NCBI RefSeq assembly: GCF_001187915.1
Contig: NZ_LGIU01000003.1
Span: 1-48,950, forward strand
Length of the DNA stretch: 48,950 nt
Source: Arthrobacter sp. RIT-PI-e
GTDB taxonomy: Bacteria > Actinomycetota > Actinomycetes > Actinomycetales > Micrococcaceae
Reading direction: 5' to 3'
Below, piece by piece: positions 35,759 through 44,215 of this stretch. The position numbers and the translations under genes are program-made. Position 1 is the first letter of the stretch, and the number at the start of each line of letters is the position of its first letter. Below the pieces are notes generated by a model. It made no database searches. It was not told where the DNA came from and saw nothing but the letters and a program-made list of their open reading frames with translations.

Positions 35759-36432
35759 GGGTGGTCATCGCCGGTGCCGGCAGCGTGGGGTCCTCGATAG
35801 CCCGCGAGCTGCTCGGCAACAAGCACGAGATCCTGCTCATCGACGAGAAGCCCGAGGTGGTCGGGCGGAGCGGGCTGAAGGGCGCCACCTGGTTGATCGG
35901 TGACGCGTGCGAGCTGACCACGCTGAAGGACGCACGCCTGGAGGACGCCGACGTGGTGGTCTCCGCCACGGGTGACGACAAGGTCAACCTCGTGGTCTCG
36001 CTGCTCGCCAAGAGCGAGTTCGGGGTGGGCCGGACCGTGGGGCGCGTGAACAACCCGAAGAACGACTGGATGTTCGACGACTCCTGGGGCGTGGACGTGG
36101 CCGTCAATACGCCCAGGCTGATGACGGCCCTGGTGGAGGAGGCCGTGGAGGTCGGTGACCTCGTGCGCCTGCTGACGCTGCAGACCGGGGTGTCTTCGAT
36201 CGTGGAGTTCACCGTGCCGCAGGACTCGCCGCTGGTGGGCGAGACCATCGGGTCGATCCGGCTGCCCGAGGACTGCGCCGTGGTGGCGGTGCTCCGCGAC
36301 GAATCGCCGATGACCCCGAACCCGGACGACGTCGTGGAGGGCGGCGACGAGGTGTTCTTCCTGGCCGCGATCGCCGCGGAGGACGAGCTCCGCACGGTCC
36401 TCGCGGCCCGCACGGACGTCGCGGAGGACTAG
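35755..36432 (+). CDS. TrkA-family potassium uptake protein (CeoC-like)
   Basis: Second RCK protein, 225 aa, beginning VVIAGAGSVGSSIARELL (the GxGxxG motif) with the ribose-binding acid in LLIDEK. An RCK_C domain follows from about residue 140 (VEFTVPQDSPLVGETIGSIRLPEDCAVVAVLRD). The ATG overlaps the stop of the first RCK gene as ATGA, so the two are made together and probably assemble as a hetero-oligomer, as proposed for CeoB/CeoC. No trkH- or ktrB-type membrane subunit is in the window. Its stop overlaps that of the convergent DUF3159 gene (CTAG). Confidence 0.9.
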   Translation: MRVVIAGAGSVGSSIARELLGNKHEILLIDEKPEVVGRSGLKGATWLIGDACELTTLKDARLEDADVVVSATGDDKVNLVVSLLAKSEFGVGRTVGRVNNPKNDWMFDDSWGVDVAVNTPRLMTALVEEAVEVGDLVRLLTLQTGVSSIVEFTVPQDSPLVGETIGSIRLPEDCAVVAVLRDESPMTPNPDDVVEGGDEVFFLAAIAAEDELRTVLAARTDVAED

Positions 36433-37304
36433 GGACCCGGGCGTGCGGCGTCAGCGTCCCCGCGGACCGTCCGCGGGCGGGAGACCAGCCAGGCCAGCCA
36501 GATCCCCAGCGCGTAGAGCGGCAGTCCCATCGCCACGCGGCTCGAACCCAGGGCGGTGATGTTCCCGGCGAGGTACAGGGGCACCTGCACCACGAGCCGG
36601 AGCGCCAGCACGGACACGATGATCCAGGTGGCGGTGCCGTACGCCCGCACGCGCGCGGGGTCCTTGCGCCACTCGATGCCCTCGTTGCGGATGAACCCGA
36701 ACAGGAGCCCTGCGAAGGGCCAGCGGAACACCACGGACGCCGCCATGGCGATGATGTAAGCGCCGTTGATGAAGAACCCGGGGAGGAAGAAGTCCTCGGC
36801 GTTCCCGGTGCGCTGCGCCACGAAGGCGCAGAACGCCACCCCGACGAGCCCGGCCACGGCCTGGGTGAGAGGGGTGCGCGAGACCAGGCGGACCAGGGTG
36901 AAGACCGCGGAGACGGCCAGTGCCGCCACGAGGGAGACGGTGAGGTCACGGGTGATGGTGAACAGCACCGTGAAGACCAGCCCCGGGGCGATGCTCTCCG
37001 CGAGGCCCTGGACACCGCCGATCGAGGAGAGCACGTCGATCTGCCCGGCGTCGTTGCGCCGCACCCCGGACCTGGCCGCGTACTGCGTGGCGAAGTCCGC
37101 GGCCGACGGCGCTCCCGCCTGCTCGGCGGGAGGGACCGCGCCCCCTGATCCCGCACGCGATCCGGTGCCTGTGCGTCCGTCGGTCCGCGGAACACTGCCG
37201 GGAGGGGTGCCCTCGGCACCGGGCGCACCCTCCGCCGGAGTGGTTGCGGACGGTTCGGCCCGGGGCCCGGTCTCGTTCCGGGGATCGTTCGTGGGGTGGC
37301 TCAT
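36429..37304 (-). CDS. DUF3159 family membrane protein
   Basis: Integral membrane protein of 291 aa. The first 65 residues are Pro/Thr/Gly-rich and polar. A conserved segment (DVLSSIGGVQGLAESIAPGLVFTVLF) then leads into about six helices, with RWPFAGLLFGFIRNEG and WRKDPARVRAYGTATW between them, typical of DUF3159. Function unknown. Its ATG directly follows the stop of the OB-fold gene (TGAATG), so the two are translated together. Confidence 0.9.
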   Translation of the reverse strand: MSHPTNDPRNETGPRAEPSATTPAEGAPGAEGTPPGSVPRTDGRTGTGSRAGSGGAVPPAEQAGAPSAADFATQYAARSGVRRNDAGQIDVLSSIGGVQGLAESIAPGLVFTVLFTITRDLTVSLVAALAVSAVFTLVRLVSRTPLTQAVAGLVGVAFCAFVAQRTGNAEDFFLPGFFINGAYIIAMAASVVFRWPFAGLLFGFIRNEGIEWRKDPARVRAYGTATWIIVSVLALRLVVQVPLYLAGNITALGSSRVAMGLPLYALGIWLAWLVSRPRTVRGDADAARPGP

Positions 37305-37655
37305 TCAGTTCTCCTCGGGACGGCCGATGATCTCGTAGCGGGGGTTGTAGACGGTGGGCACGCCCTCCACCCGGCTCACCATGCCCTCGAACCGTAGCTC
37401 CACGCCGGCCTCGACCCCGGGGACGCGCCGTCGGCCCATCCAGATGATGCGGATGCTCTGCTGCACACCGCCCCCCTCGATCCGCGCACGTGCAGTGAAG
37501 GAGGGAAGGGCGGTGGCGGGAGCCACCGTGATGCGGTCGATGACCCCGCGTACCCCCACCCTGCCGCGGACGGGCAGCGCGGCCGTCTCCTGGGGCGGGG
37601 GGGACGCCCGCCCCGCGGGAGGGAGGGTGCGAGGGGCGCGCGGCCGGGAGGGCAC
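37305..37655 (-). CDS. OB-fold nucleic acid binding domain protein
   Basis: Small protein of 116 aa. Residues about 35-112 look like an OB-fold: GVRGVIDRITVAP, ARIEGGGVQQSIRIIWMGRRRVPGVEAGVELRFEG and VYNPRYEII, resembling the RecG wedge or tRNA-anticodon type. The first 30 residues are Pro/Arg-rich and the true start may be internal. It lies between DUF3710 and DUF3159 genes, a conserved actinobacterial order. No specific role is known to me. Confidence 0.85.
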   Translation of the reverse strand: MPSRPRAPRTLPPAGRASPPPQETAALPVRGRVGVRGVIDRITVAPATALPSFTARARIEGGGVQQSIRIIWMGRRRVPGVEAGVELRFEGMVSRVEGVPTVYNPRYEIIGRPEEN

Positions 37656-37660
37656 CGGCG

Positions 37661-38407
37661 TCAGCGGGTCTCGGTGATCTCGGGGCCGCGCTGCAGCGGG
37701 TCGAAGTCCGGCTGCGCGGGAGCCTGCGGCGGGGCCGGGGCCGCTGCGGCGTCCTTCGGGACCCTGAGCTGCAGGAGCTCGCGGGGCGGCAAGGGCAGGT
37801 CACCCCGGATCACCACCACGCTGCGGAAGAGCTCCTCCACCGGGGCCGCCGCCGCGTCGTCGATCGCGGCCGGGCCCCCGAAGACCCCGCGCAGGAACCA
37901 GCGCGGGCCGTCGATCCCCACGAAGCGGGCCACCCGGTAGCCCGCCTGGCCGTCCGGGGTCTGCGCGGGGACCTTGGCGAGCAGCTCCGTGCCCAGGCGC
38001 CCGGGCCGGGCCTCCACCGTTCCGCCCTGGGAGCCCACGGACACGCCGATCTGCTCCCTGATCTCGTCCCAGAGACCCTCGGTCCTCGGCGCGGCGAAGG
38101 CCTGGAGCTGCAGCGTGGACCCGCCGAGATCGAGCGTCACCGCGATCACGCGCTTGGTGCGCTCCTCCACCTCCAGGCGCAGCTGCAGACCCTCGGTGGC
38201 GTGGATCCGCAGCGCACCGAGATCCACGTACCCGCTCGCGGTGTCCTGCTCCGACTCGTCGAACGGCCCCTCTCCCGCCCGGTCGTACGCGGCGCCCGCC
38301 GCGGGACCGTCCGCGGCTGCGCCGGTCGCGGGCGTGGCCTGCGCTTCCTGCTCCGCCACGCTCTGGGCGGCGTCGTCCTGATTCTTCTTCCTGCGGCCGA
38401 ATACCAT
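37661..38407 (-). CDS. DUF3710 family protein
   Basis: Protein of 248 aa, soluble. Residues 1-60 are acidic/Ala-rich. The conserved core includes YVDLGALRIHATEGLQLRLEVEE, AFAAPRTEGLWDEIREQI, RFVGIDGPRWFLRGVFGG and VEELFRSVVVIRGD, which identify DUF3710. Function unknown; it consistently accompanies dut in actinobacteria. It starts 13 bp after the dut stop, in the same transcript. Confidence 0.92.
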   Translation of the reverse strand: MVFGRRKKNQDDAAQSVAEQEAQATPATGAAADGPAAGAAYDRAGEGPFDESEQDTASGYVDLGALRIHATEGLQLRLEVEERTKRVIAVTLDLGGSTLQLQAFAAPRTEGLWDEIREQIGVSVGSQGGTVEARPGRLGTELLAKVPAQTPDGQAGYRVARFVGIDGPRWFLRGVFGGPAAIDDAAAAPVEELFRSVVVIRGDLPLPPRELLQLRVPKDAAAAPAPPQAPAQPDFDPLQRGPEITETR

Positions 38408-38420
38408 GTCCGGATCCCTT

Positions 38421-38972
38421 TCACTGGTGACGGAGGTCGGATTCTGTGGTGCTGCCGGCGGTCGTCGCCGCCCGGTGTGCGGGAGGACCGTCCTCGGGCC
38501 GCGCTGCGGTCCCGGCGCCCGTGAAGCCCCCGGTGGAGCCGAAGCCCCCGGTGCCGCGTGCGCTCGCCGGGAGCTCCTGCACCACGCTGAAACGTGCGTG
38601 CTCCACGCGCTGGATCAGCAGCTGCGCGATCCGGTCGCCGCGGGAGATCCGCACGGGTTCCCGGGCGTCGGTGTTGAGGAGGCACACCTTGATCTCACCC
38701 CGGTACCCGGCATCGACGGTGCCGGGAGCATTGACGATGGTGACGCCGTGGCGGGCGGCGAGCCCCGACCTCGGGTGCACGAGGCCCACGTACCCGGACG
38801 GCAGGGCCATCGCGACGCCCGTGGGGACCAGTGCACGCTCACCGGGCAGCAGCACGAGATCCGTCGTGGACCTCAGATCGGCGCCGGCGTCACCCTCGGT
38901 GGCGTAGGTGGGGGGTTCCAGGCCGTCGTCGAGCATCGAGATCTGGACCGGGAGGTCCTGCTGTGTACTCAT
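38421..38972 (-). CDS. dut: dUTP pyrophosphatase Dut
   Basis: Trimeric dUTPase of 183 aa that removes dUTP and makes dUMP for thymidylate synthesis. All five motifs are present: [50 protein letters not shown] and the C-terminal GTGGFGSTG. About 30 residues beyond motif V form a disordered tail. The ATG at 38972 (MSTQQDL) lies 9 nt after GGGAG; an ATG three codons earlier is too close to it. First gene of dut-DUF3710-OB-DUF3159. Confidence 0.96.
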   Translation of the reverse strand: MSTQQDLPVQISMLDDGLEPPTYATEGDAGADLRSTTDLVLLPGERALVPTGVAMALPSGYVGLVHPRSGLAARHGVTIVNAPGTVDAGYRGEIKVCLLNTDAREPVRISRGDRIAQLLIQRVEHARFSVVQELPASARGTGGFGSTGGFTGAGTAARPEDGPPAHRAATTAGSTTESDLRHQ

Positions 38973-39070
38973 CGACTGCATCTCCCACGCAAGCTGTCCG
39001 GTTACCAGCACCCCACTTTAGCGTCATCGGCCCGGATGAGACTGCGCCCGAATGGTGGAATGCTGGTGTC

Positions 39071-39547
39071 ATGTCCAGCGCGTCAGGGGAAGCTCCCCTC
39101 AACCCACCCGATCAGACCGTCCTGTACGAGGAGAAGCTGCGGCCCTCCTTCTGGATCTGGGTGATCGCCGCCGGTGTCTCCTCCGCGGTGATCGTGATGT
39201 TCGCCCCGATCTCGCTGGAGGTGGGGTACGGGGCCGCCGTGGTGTTCGCCGGCATCGTGGCCACCCTGCTCGTGCTGTCCACGCCGCGCATCGTGCTCAC
39301 CCCGTCCACGCTCACGGTGGGCCGGGCCACGATCGGACGTGAGTACCTGGGGGGCGTCGAGTCGTTCCGGGGCGAGGACGCCACCTACCAGCGCGGACCC
39401 GGCCTCCACGGTCTTGCCTACCTGTGTATCCGCGGCTGGATCTCACCGGTGGTGCGGATCGAGGTGACGGACCCGGAGGACCGCACACCCTACTGGCTCG
39501 TCTCCTCGCGCCGCCCCGAGGCCCTGGTCGAGGCCCTCGGGGCCTGA
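39071..39547 (+). CDS. DUF3093 family membrane protein
   Basis: Protein of 158 aa with two adjacent N-terminal transmembrane helices (about residues 28-70) and a soluble beta-rich C-terminal part containing RIVLTPSTLTVGRATIG, GLAYLCIRGWISPVVRIEV and PYWLVSSRRPEAL, characteristic of DUF3093. It is divergent from dut, as in other actinobacteria. Function unknown. The ATG at 39071 follows GGTGG by 12 nt. Confidence 0.9.
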   Translation: MSSASGEAPLNPPDQTVLYEEKLRPSFWIWVIAAGVSSAVIVMFAPISLEVGYGAAVVFAGIVATLLVLSTPRIVLTPSTLTVGRATIGREYLGGVESFRGEDATYQRGPGLHGLAYLCIRGWISPVVRIEVTDPEDRTPYWLVSSRRPEALVEALGA

Positions 39548-39575
39548 GCGCGTGCCCCGCCGGCGGAGCACGCGC
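39548..39575. terminator. Possible bidirectional terminator between DUF3093 and DUF4193 genes
   Basis: An 8-bp perfect stem (39548-39555 with 39568-39575) around a 12-nt GC-rich loop lies between the two convergent genes. Confidence 0.45.
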
Positions 39576-39592
39576 AGCCCGTTCCCGGGCCT

Positions 39593-39889
39593 TCAGCCCT
39601 CGCAGTCGGAGCAGTAGAGCATCCCGCCGCGGTCCAGGGCGATCTGGGACCGGTGGCGCACGAGGAAGCAGGACGCGCAGGTGAACTCGTCGGCCTGCGC
39701 GGGGCGGATCTCCACCGCGATCTCCTCGGTGGAGGGATCGGCGCCGGGCAGCTCGAAGGAGTCCGCGGCGGCGAGTTCCTCCGCGTCCACCACGGGGTGC
39801 TGCGGGGCCGGGAGCCGTCCCGGGTGCGGCTCCCGGCCCGGGCGGTCGGCCGGGACCGTCGTGCCGCGTACGTCGTAGTTCGTGCTCAT
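39593..39889 (-). CDS. DUF4193 family protein
   Basis: Small acidic protein of 98 aa ending in a zinc-ribbon-like module: FTCASCFLVRHRSQIA followed by MLYCSDCEG (two CxxC pairs), which defines DUF4193. The ATG at 39889 (MSTNYDVRG) matches the family N-terminus; longer in-frame starts exist but add unrelated sequence. Divergent from sepH across about 200 bp. Function unknown; RNA polymerase or nucleic-acid contact is a guess from the ribbon. Confidence 0.92.
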   Translation of the reverse strand: MSTNYDVRGTTVPADRPGREPHPGRLPAPQHPVVDAEELAAADSFELPGADPSTEEIAVEIRPAQADEFTCASCFLVRHRSQIALDRGGMLYCSDCEG

Positions 39890-40090
39890 ACCTGTGTTCT
39901 CACGCTCCATGCTGTTCGGCGTCTCGGTGGTGGTTCCCACGGCGTTCCCAACGCCGCGGCGGGCCGATTTGTGCCCGGCTCCCGTGTGCTGCAGGCGGGG
40001 CGGTCGGCGCCACGCGTCGGGCCGTAGTAGGAATGCCCGCCGTTCAATGGCAAAGTTTGCCCTAGGAATCACTGTCGGCTGGAGGAATTG

Positions 40091-41488
40091 ATGCAGGAGT
40101 TACGCCTGGTGAGTGTCCACGAGGACGGCGAGCACCTGCTGCTGGGCGGGGACCAGGATGCGAGGTTCTCGCTGCCCATCGACGACGCACTGCGCTCGGC
40201 CACCTCCCGCACCCCCGGCGAGGCCCCGGCACCCGCCGCACCGGTACGTCAGAAGCAGCCCAGGCCACCGGTCCCGCTGACACCCCGCGACATCCAGGCC
40301 CGGATCCGCGCCGGGGCCACGGCGGAGCAGGTGGCCGCGGAGTCCGGCGTCGAGCTCGCCTCCGTACGGCGCTACGAGGGCCCGGTGCGCGCCGAACGCG
40401 ACTACGTGGCCTACCTGGCGCAGCGCGTGGAAGTGGCCACCCCGATCCCCAGCCACGACGGCTACCGTTCCGCGTTCGGCGACGAGCCGGCACTGCTCGG
40501 CGACATGGTGGCCTACCGGGTACAGGGCTACGGGGTCGACGCCGCGTCCCTCGAGTGGGACTCGTGGCGCCGGCCGGACGGCTCCTGGCACGTCGAGGTG
40601 TCCTTCGAGCTCCCCGACTCCTCCACCGTGGACCTCGGGGAGCAGCCCCCCGCGCAGTGGACGTACAACCCCACGCGGAAGACCGTGGTCAACGGCAACC
40701 GGTGGGCGCAGGTGCTCAGCGAGCTCGAGCCGCTGGACGGCCCCCTGCCAGCCCGTCGCCTCAGCGCGGTGGCGGACCGCGTGTCCGACGTCGAGGCCGA
40801 GCAGCAGGAGCACGCCCCTTCGGGGACGGGGACGGACACGGACGGCCTGCTCGACGTACTCCGCTCGCGGCGCGGGCAGCGGCTCGGGGTGGACGAGGAG
40901 GGCGACGACGCCCTCGCGGTGCTCCTCACCCGCGGGTCCGTCCCCGCGGCCCGCCCGAACGACGAGGTCGACGAGGCCGACGGTCCCGCCGCCGAGCACA
41001 CGGGTGGGACCGGGGGCCCCGCGGCCCGCAGGCTGTCCCTCGCTCCCGGCGCCGACCGCGTGACCGGCGGGGACCACGACGACGACCATCACGACGACAG
41101 CGGTGGCGACAGCAGCGATGCGGCCGGGGAGTTCCCCGGCGGTGCACCGGGACGCCAGGACGACGGGGCCTCCCGGCCTCGCGACGGCGTGGGCTCCGGG
41201 ACCCGCGAGGTCAGCGCGTTCGCCGGACCGACGCACCGACCGGCCAGGGCTCAGCGGCCTACCGGGGACCAGCGGCATGCCGGACCGGAGCGGGCGGAAC
41301 CCGGCAGCGCGAAGGCGTCGGGCAAGGACGACACCGCCGCCCGGACCCCGGGCTCCGGGGGCAACCGGGACGCAGGCGATGCCCCCGCGGAGGACGCCGA
41401 GGCCGTGGGCCCTGAGCGGCGCATCAAGCCGAAGCGCTCCAGTGTCCCCAGCTGGGACGACATCGTCTTCGGCCGGAAGGGCGAGTAG
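40091..41488 (+). CDS. sepH: Septation protein SepH (DUF3071)
   Basis: Cell division protein of 465 aa that in Streptomyces stimulates FtsZ assembly. The N-terminal DUF3071 region covers about residues 1-170, with LRLVSVHEDGEHLLL, a helix-turn-helix-like segment ARIRAGATAEQVAAESGVELASVRRYEGPVRAERDYVA, and the DSWRRPDGSWHVEV block. From about 225 on, the protein is acidic, Gly/Asp/His-rich and disordered, ending in the short conserved RSSVPSWDDIVFG motif. The ATG at 40091 follows GGAGGAATTG. Confidence 0.94.
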   Translation: MQELRLVSVHEDGEHLLLGGDQDARFSLPIDDALRSATSRTPGEAPAPAAPVRQKQPRPPVPLTPRDIQARIRAGATAEQVAAESGVELASVRRYEGPVRAERDYVAYLAQRVEVATPIPSHDGYRSAFGDEPALLGDMVAYRVQGYGVDAASLEWDSWRRPDGSWHVEVSFELPDSSTVDLGEQPPAQWTYNPTRKTVVNGNRWAQVLSELEPLDGPLPARRLSAVADRVSDVEAEQQEHAPSGTGTDTDGLLDVLRSRRGQRLGVDEEGDDALAVLLTRGSVPAARPNDEVDEADGPAAEHTGGTGGPAARRLSLAPGADRVTGGDHDDDHHDDSGGDSSDAAGEFPGGAPGRQDDGASRPRDGVGSGTREVSAFAGPTHRPARAQRPTGDQRHAGPERAEPGSAKASGKDDTAARTPGSGGNRDAGDAPAEDAEAVGPERRIKPKRSSVPSWDDIVFGRKGE

Positions 41489-41508
41489 TCCCGCCTCCGG
41501 TGCGGCCC

Positions 41509-42282
41509 TCAGCCGGTGCGGTGCTCCGCCGTCGGCGTCAGCTCCGCGGCCCGGCCGTCCGTGACCGCGGCCTGGTCGAACGGCAGCGGGACCTCGTTGG
41601 CCCCGAGCGAGGGTGAGCTGCCGGAGGTCTGGCGCCGCAGATGATGGCGGCGGCACAGCGTCTCGTAGCCCACCACGGGTGCCGGAGCCGAGCCGGGCGA
41701 GGACGCCGTGCCCGGCTCGGAGAATTCCTGCCCGGGAGCGGCCTGCGCGTGCTGGTCGACGTCCCCCACCACCATCTGGTCCCCCTCGACCACCATCACG
41801 CCGTCCACGATGCGGGCGTTGTGGGTGGCGCGCTTCCCGCACCAGCACAGGGCCTCGACCTGCAGCACCTGGATGCGGTCCGCGAGCTCGATCAGCCGCT
41901 GGGATCCGGGGAAGAGCCGGGTGCGGAAGTCCGAGGTGATCCCGAAACCGAACACGTCGATGTCCATCTCGTCCACCACGCGTGCCAGCTGGTCGATCTG
42001 CTCCACGGTGTAGAACTGGGCCTCGTCGCAGATGACGTAGTCGATCCGCGCGCCGAGGGTCTGCCGCAGGGACAGCTCCACCCAGAAATCGGTGTCCGGG
42101 AGCACTTCGACGGCGGGTACCTGCAGTCCGAGGCGGCTGGAGATCATCGACTCGCCGGCGCGGTCGTGGGAGCTGAACAGTACGCCGCGGCGGCCCCGTG
42201 CCTGGTGGTTGTGGTCCATCTGGAGGGCGAGGGTGGACTTGCCGCAGTCCATGGTGCCCGAGAAGAAGAGCAGCTCAGCCAC
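41509..42282 (-). CDS. tdk: Thymidine kinase (type II)
   Basis: Salvage enzyme of 257 aa that phosphorylates thymidine and deoxyuridine. Visible motifs are the P-loop SGTMDCGKSTLA at residues 8-19, the Mg-binding DEAQF, GFGITSDFRTRLFPGS (lid) and the zinc-site cysteines in CWCGKRA plus the later CRRHH. About 45 non-conserved residues extend the C-terminus. It overlaps the alkaline-phosphatase-family gene by 8 bp, so the two are coupled. Transcribed convergently with sepH. Confidence 0.95.
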   Translation of the reverse strand: MAELLFFSGTMDCGKSTLALQMDHNHQARGRRGVLFSSHDRAGESMISSRLGLQVPAVEVLPDTDFWVELSLRQTLGARIDYVICDEAQFYTVEQIDQLARVVDEMDIDVFGFGITSDFRTRLFPGSQRLIELADRIQVLQVEALCWCGKRATHNARIVDGVMVVEGDQMVVGDVDQHAQAAPGQEFSEPGTASSPGSAPAPVVGYETLCRRHHLRRQTSGSSPSLGANEVPLPFDQAAVTDGRAAELTPTAEHRTG

Positions 42283-43483
42283 GCCGTGCCCCCTTCCCGC
42301 TCCCCCGCCGGCGTGCTGCCGCGTCCGCGGGCCCGGTCAGCGTCAGGAGCGGGACCTCCCGCTCCGCGCGCGTCAGCGAGCCATGATGACCCACCATCCC
42401 GAAGGCGGCCGGCCCTGCCTTCCGGCCGTCGATCAGGGCGATCCCCTCGCGCGCCAGGACCAGCAGGTCCCCGATGCGCGGGAGCACGGATGCGTGCACC
42501 TCACCGAAATACCCCGCCCCGACCGCTTCCGCGCGGGTCACTACCCAGGCGTACCTGCCGAAGGCCGTCTCCCAGCGGGCCGCCAGCGCCGCCCGCCCGG
42601 CGTCGGACATCGCCGGGTCGAGGTAGAGGTGCAGCATGCGCGGTTCACCGCCGGTGTGCACCACACCCTCGAGGAGCCCCGGCAGCGCGGAGTAGTCGAT
42701 CCGCTGCGACGCAGGGACATCCACCATCCCGTGGTCCGCGGTGAGGAGCAGCAGCGTGTCGGAGGGGACCCTGCGCGCCAGGAGCCTCAGGGCCGCGTCG
42801 AGGTCCTCGAGGGCCCGCACCCACTCGGCGGAGTCCACGCCGTACCGGTGCCCGGCCTTGTCGAGGTCGTTGAGGTAGAAGTACAGGAGCATGCGCGGCT
42901 CACCGGAGAGCGCGCCGGCGGCGGCGTCGATGCGGGCGTGGATGGTGTTCGCGCCGAGGAAGGACCCGCCGCGCAGCGCGGCCCGGGTCATGGACGAGTC
43001 GGCGAACCGGGGCGAGCTCACGGTGACCACCGGGAGGTGCTCGGCCACGCGCTCGAACACCGTGGCGTGCGGTTGCCACACGAGCGGGTCCACGCCGGCG
43101 TCCCACCGCCCGAGCATGTTCACGATCCTGTCCTGTGCGGGGTCGAGGACGTCGTACCCCACCATGCCGTGGGATCCCGGCGGCAGTCCGGTGCCGAACG
43201 TGGCGAGCGAGGCCGCCGTGGTGGAGGGGAACGCAGAGGTCAGGGTCCTGGCGGTGTCGAGGCTCTCCCGGAGGAACGGCACGTGGGCAGCGTGTCTGCG
43301 CAGCAGCACCGCCCCGAGGCCGTCCACCATGACCACGGCCACCCGGGGCGCCGACGGCAGCCCGAGGGTGTTCGTGAACCCCTCGACGCCGAGGGCGGCG
43401 GCGGCGCTGGGCAGCACCTCGGCCAGGGTGGAGGCACCGTAGGCGGGAGGCGGCGGGAGGGGGTCGGGGAAGGGCGCGGGCAT
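42275..43483 (-). CDS. Alkaline-phosphatase-superfamily nucleotide pyrophosphatase/phosphodiesterase
   Basis: Protein of 402 aa of the type I phosphodiesterase family. Metal and catalytic residues are in VVMVDGLG, SAFPSTTAASLATFG (Thr nucleophile), YLNDLDKAGHRYG, LTADHGMVDV and MVGHHGS, the two-zinc layout of the superfamily. There is no signal peptide, so it is likely cytoplasmic. The substrate is not known; a nucleotide or phosphonate ester is usual. The ATG at 43483 lies 7 bp after the DUF5998 stop, and the gene overlaps tdk. Confidence 0.88.
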   Translation of the reverse strand: MPAPFPDPLPPPPAYGASTLAEVLPSAAAALGVEGFTNTLGLPSAPRVAVVMVDGLGAVLLRRHAAHVPFLRESLDTARTLTSAFPSTTAASLATFGTGLPPGSHGMVGYDVLDPAQDRIVNMLGRWDAGVDPLVWQPHATVFERVAEHLPVVTVSSPRFADSSMTRAALRGGSFLGANTIHARIDAAAGALSGEPRMLLYFYLNDLDKAGHRYGVDSAEWVRALEDLDAALRLLARRVPSDTLLLLTADHGMVDVPASQRIDYSALPGLLEGVVHTGGEPRMLHLYLDPAMSDAGRAALAARWETAFGRYAWVVTRAEAVGAGYFGEVHASVLPRIGDLLVLAREGIALIDGRKAGPAAFGMVGHHGSLTRAEREVPLLTLTGPADAAARRRGSGKGARRG

Positions 43484-43489
43484 CAACCG

Positions 43490-44167
43490 TTACCGCTGGC
43501 GGTGCGCGCGGGTGAACCGCCCACCGAAGCCCTGTTGACGGCGCTCCACGGCGTCGGACCCGGCGAGCGCCCCACCGGTCAGCGGGCTCTCCGTGTTGGC
43601 CTTCCGCAGGGCGCGCGCGAACGCCTTCGCGTTCTGCACCGCCTGGGCGCCGTCGGCCTCCGCGCTGACCCGCAGCACGATGTCCTCCTGGGCCACCGTG
43701 CCGGTGTACCCGTGGTCGGCGTCGCAGGAGGGGTCGCCACAGCCGGCCGGCCCGAGGTCCAGGCGCTGTCCGCCGGACCAGGCGATCGCGAGCGTCATCT
43801 CCCGCACCGGGTCGCTGGGCTTGTAGTTCTGCGGCTGCGCGTAGAGGTAGCTGAGCACCACGGAGCGGATCTGGCTGACCGGCACCGATTCGGTGGAGAC
43901 CTGGGCCGTCACCTGCTCGCCGGCGTCGTCGAGCTGCTGGTCGTCCACGTGGGTGATCACGAGCATGTCCTCGGTGAGCACGAGCACGGTGATGTGCCGG
44001 TGCACCTCGGTGCGCTCGAAGTGCGTCTCGAGGTGGGCCACGTGGGAGAGCGGTTCGCGGCCGTCCAGGGCGTCGTGGACGACGTCGGCCACGAGCCGCG
44101 GGTAGAAGCCGGCCCGCTCGAGCGATGCATCGAGGTCACGCCAGGGCGCTGAGAGCGATGGGGTCAT
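43490..44167 (-). CDS. DUF5998 family protein
   Basis: Soluble protein of 225 aa, first gene of the DUF5998-phosphodiesterase-tdk set. Conserved blocks are DLDASLERAGFYPRLVADVVHDAL, VAHLETHFERTEVHRHITVLVLT, SVVLSYLYAQPQNY and CGDPSCDADHGYTG. The last has two Cys that could bind metal. Function unknown. The ATG at 44167 (MTPSLSAPWRDL) is preceded by CTGGGGGC; six more codons upstream are open. Confidence 0.85.
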   Translation of the reverse strand: MTPSLSAPWRDLDASLERAGFYPRLVADVVHDALDGREPLSHVAHLETHFERTEVHRHITVLVLTEDMLVITHVDDQQLDDAGEQVTAQVSTESVPVSQIRSVVLSYLYAQPQNYKPSDPVREMTLAIAWSGGQRLDLGPAGCGDPSCDADHGYTGTVAQEDIVLRVSAEADGAQAVQNAKAFARALRKANTESPLTGGALAGSDAVERRQQGFGGRFTRAHRQR

Positions 44168-44184
44168 GCCCCCAGTTTCCCCCA

Positions 44185-44209
44185 CCGGGTCTCGTTGTGC
44201 GAAACCCGG
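44185..44209 (-). terminator. Terminator after the Pat-like gene
   Basis: A 10-bp stem with one mismatch (44185-44194 with 44200-44209) and a 5-nt loop lies 7 bp beyond the stop of the acyl-CoA-synthetase-like gene and upstream of the DUF5998 gene. Confidence 0.6.
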
Positions 44210-44215
44210 CGGGCC

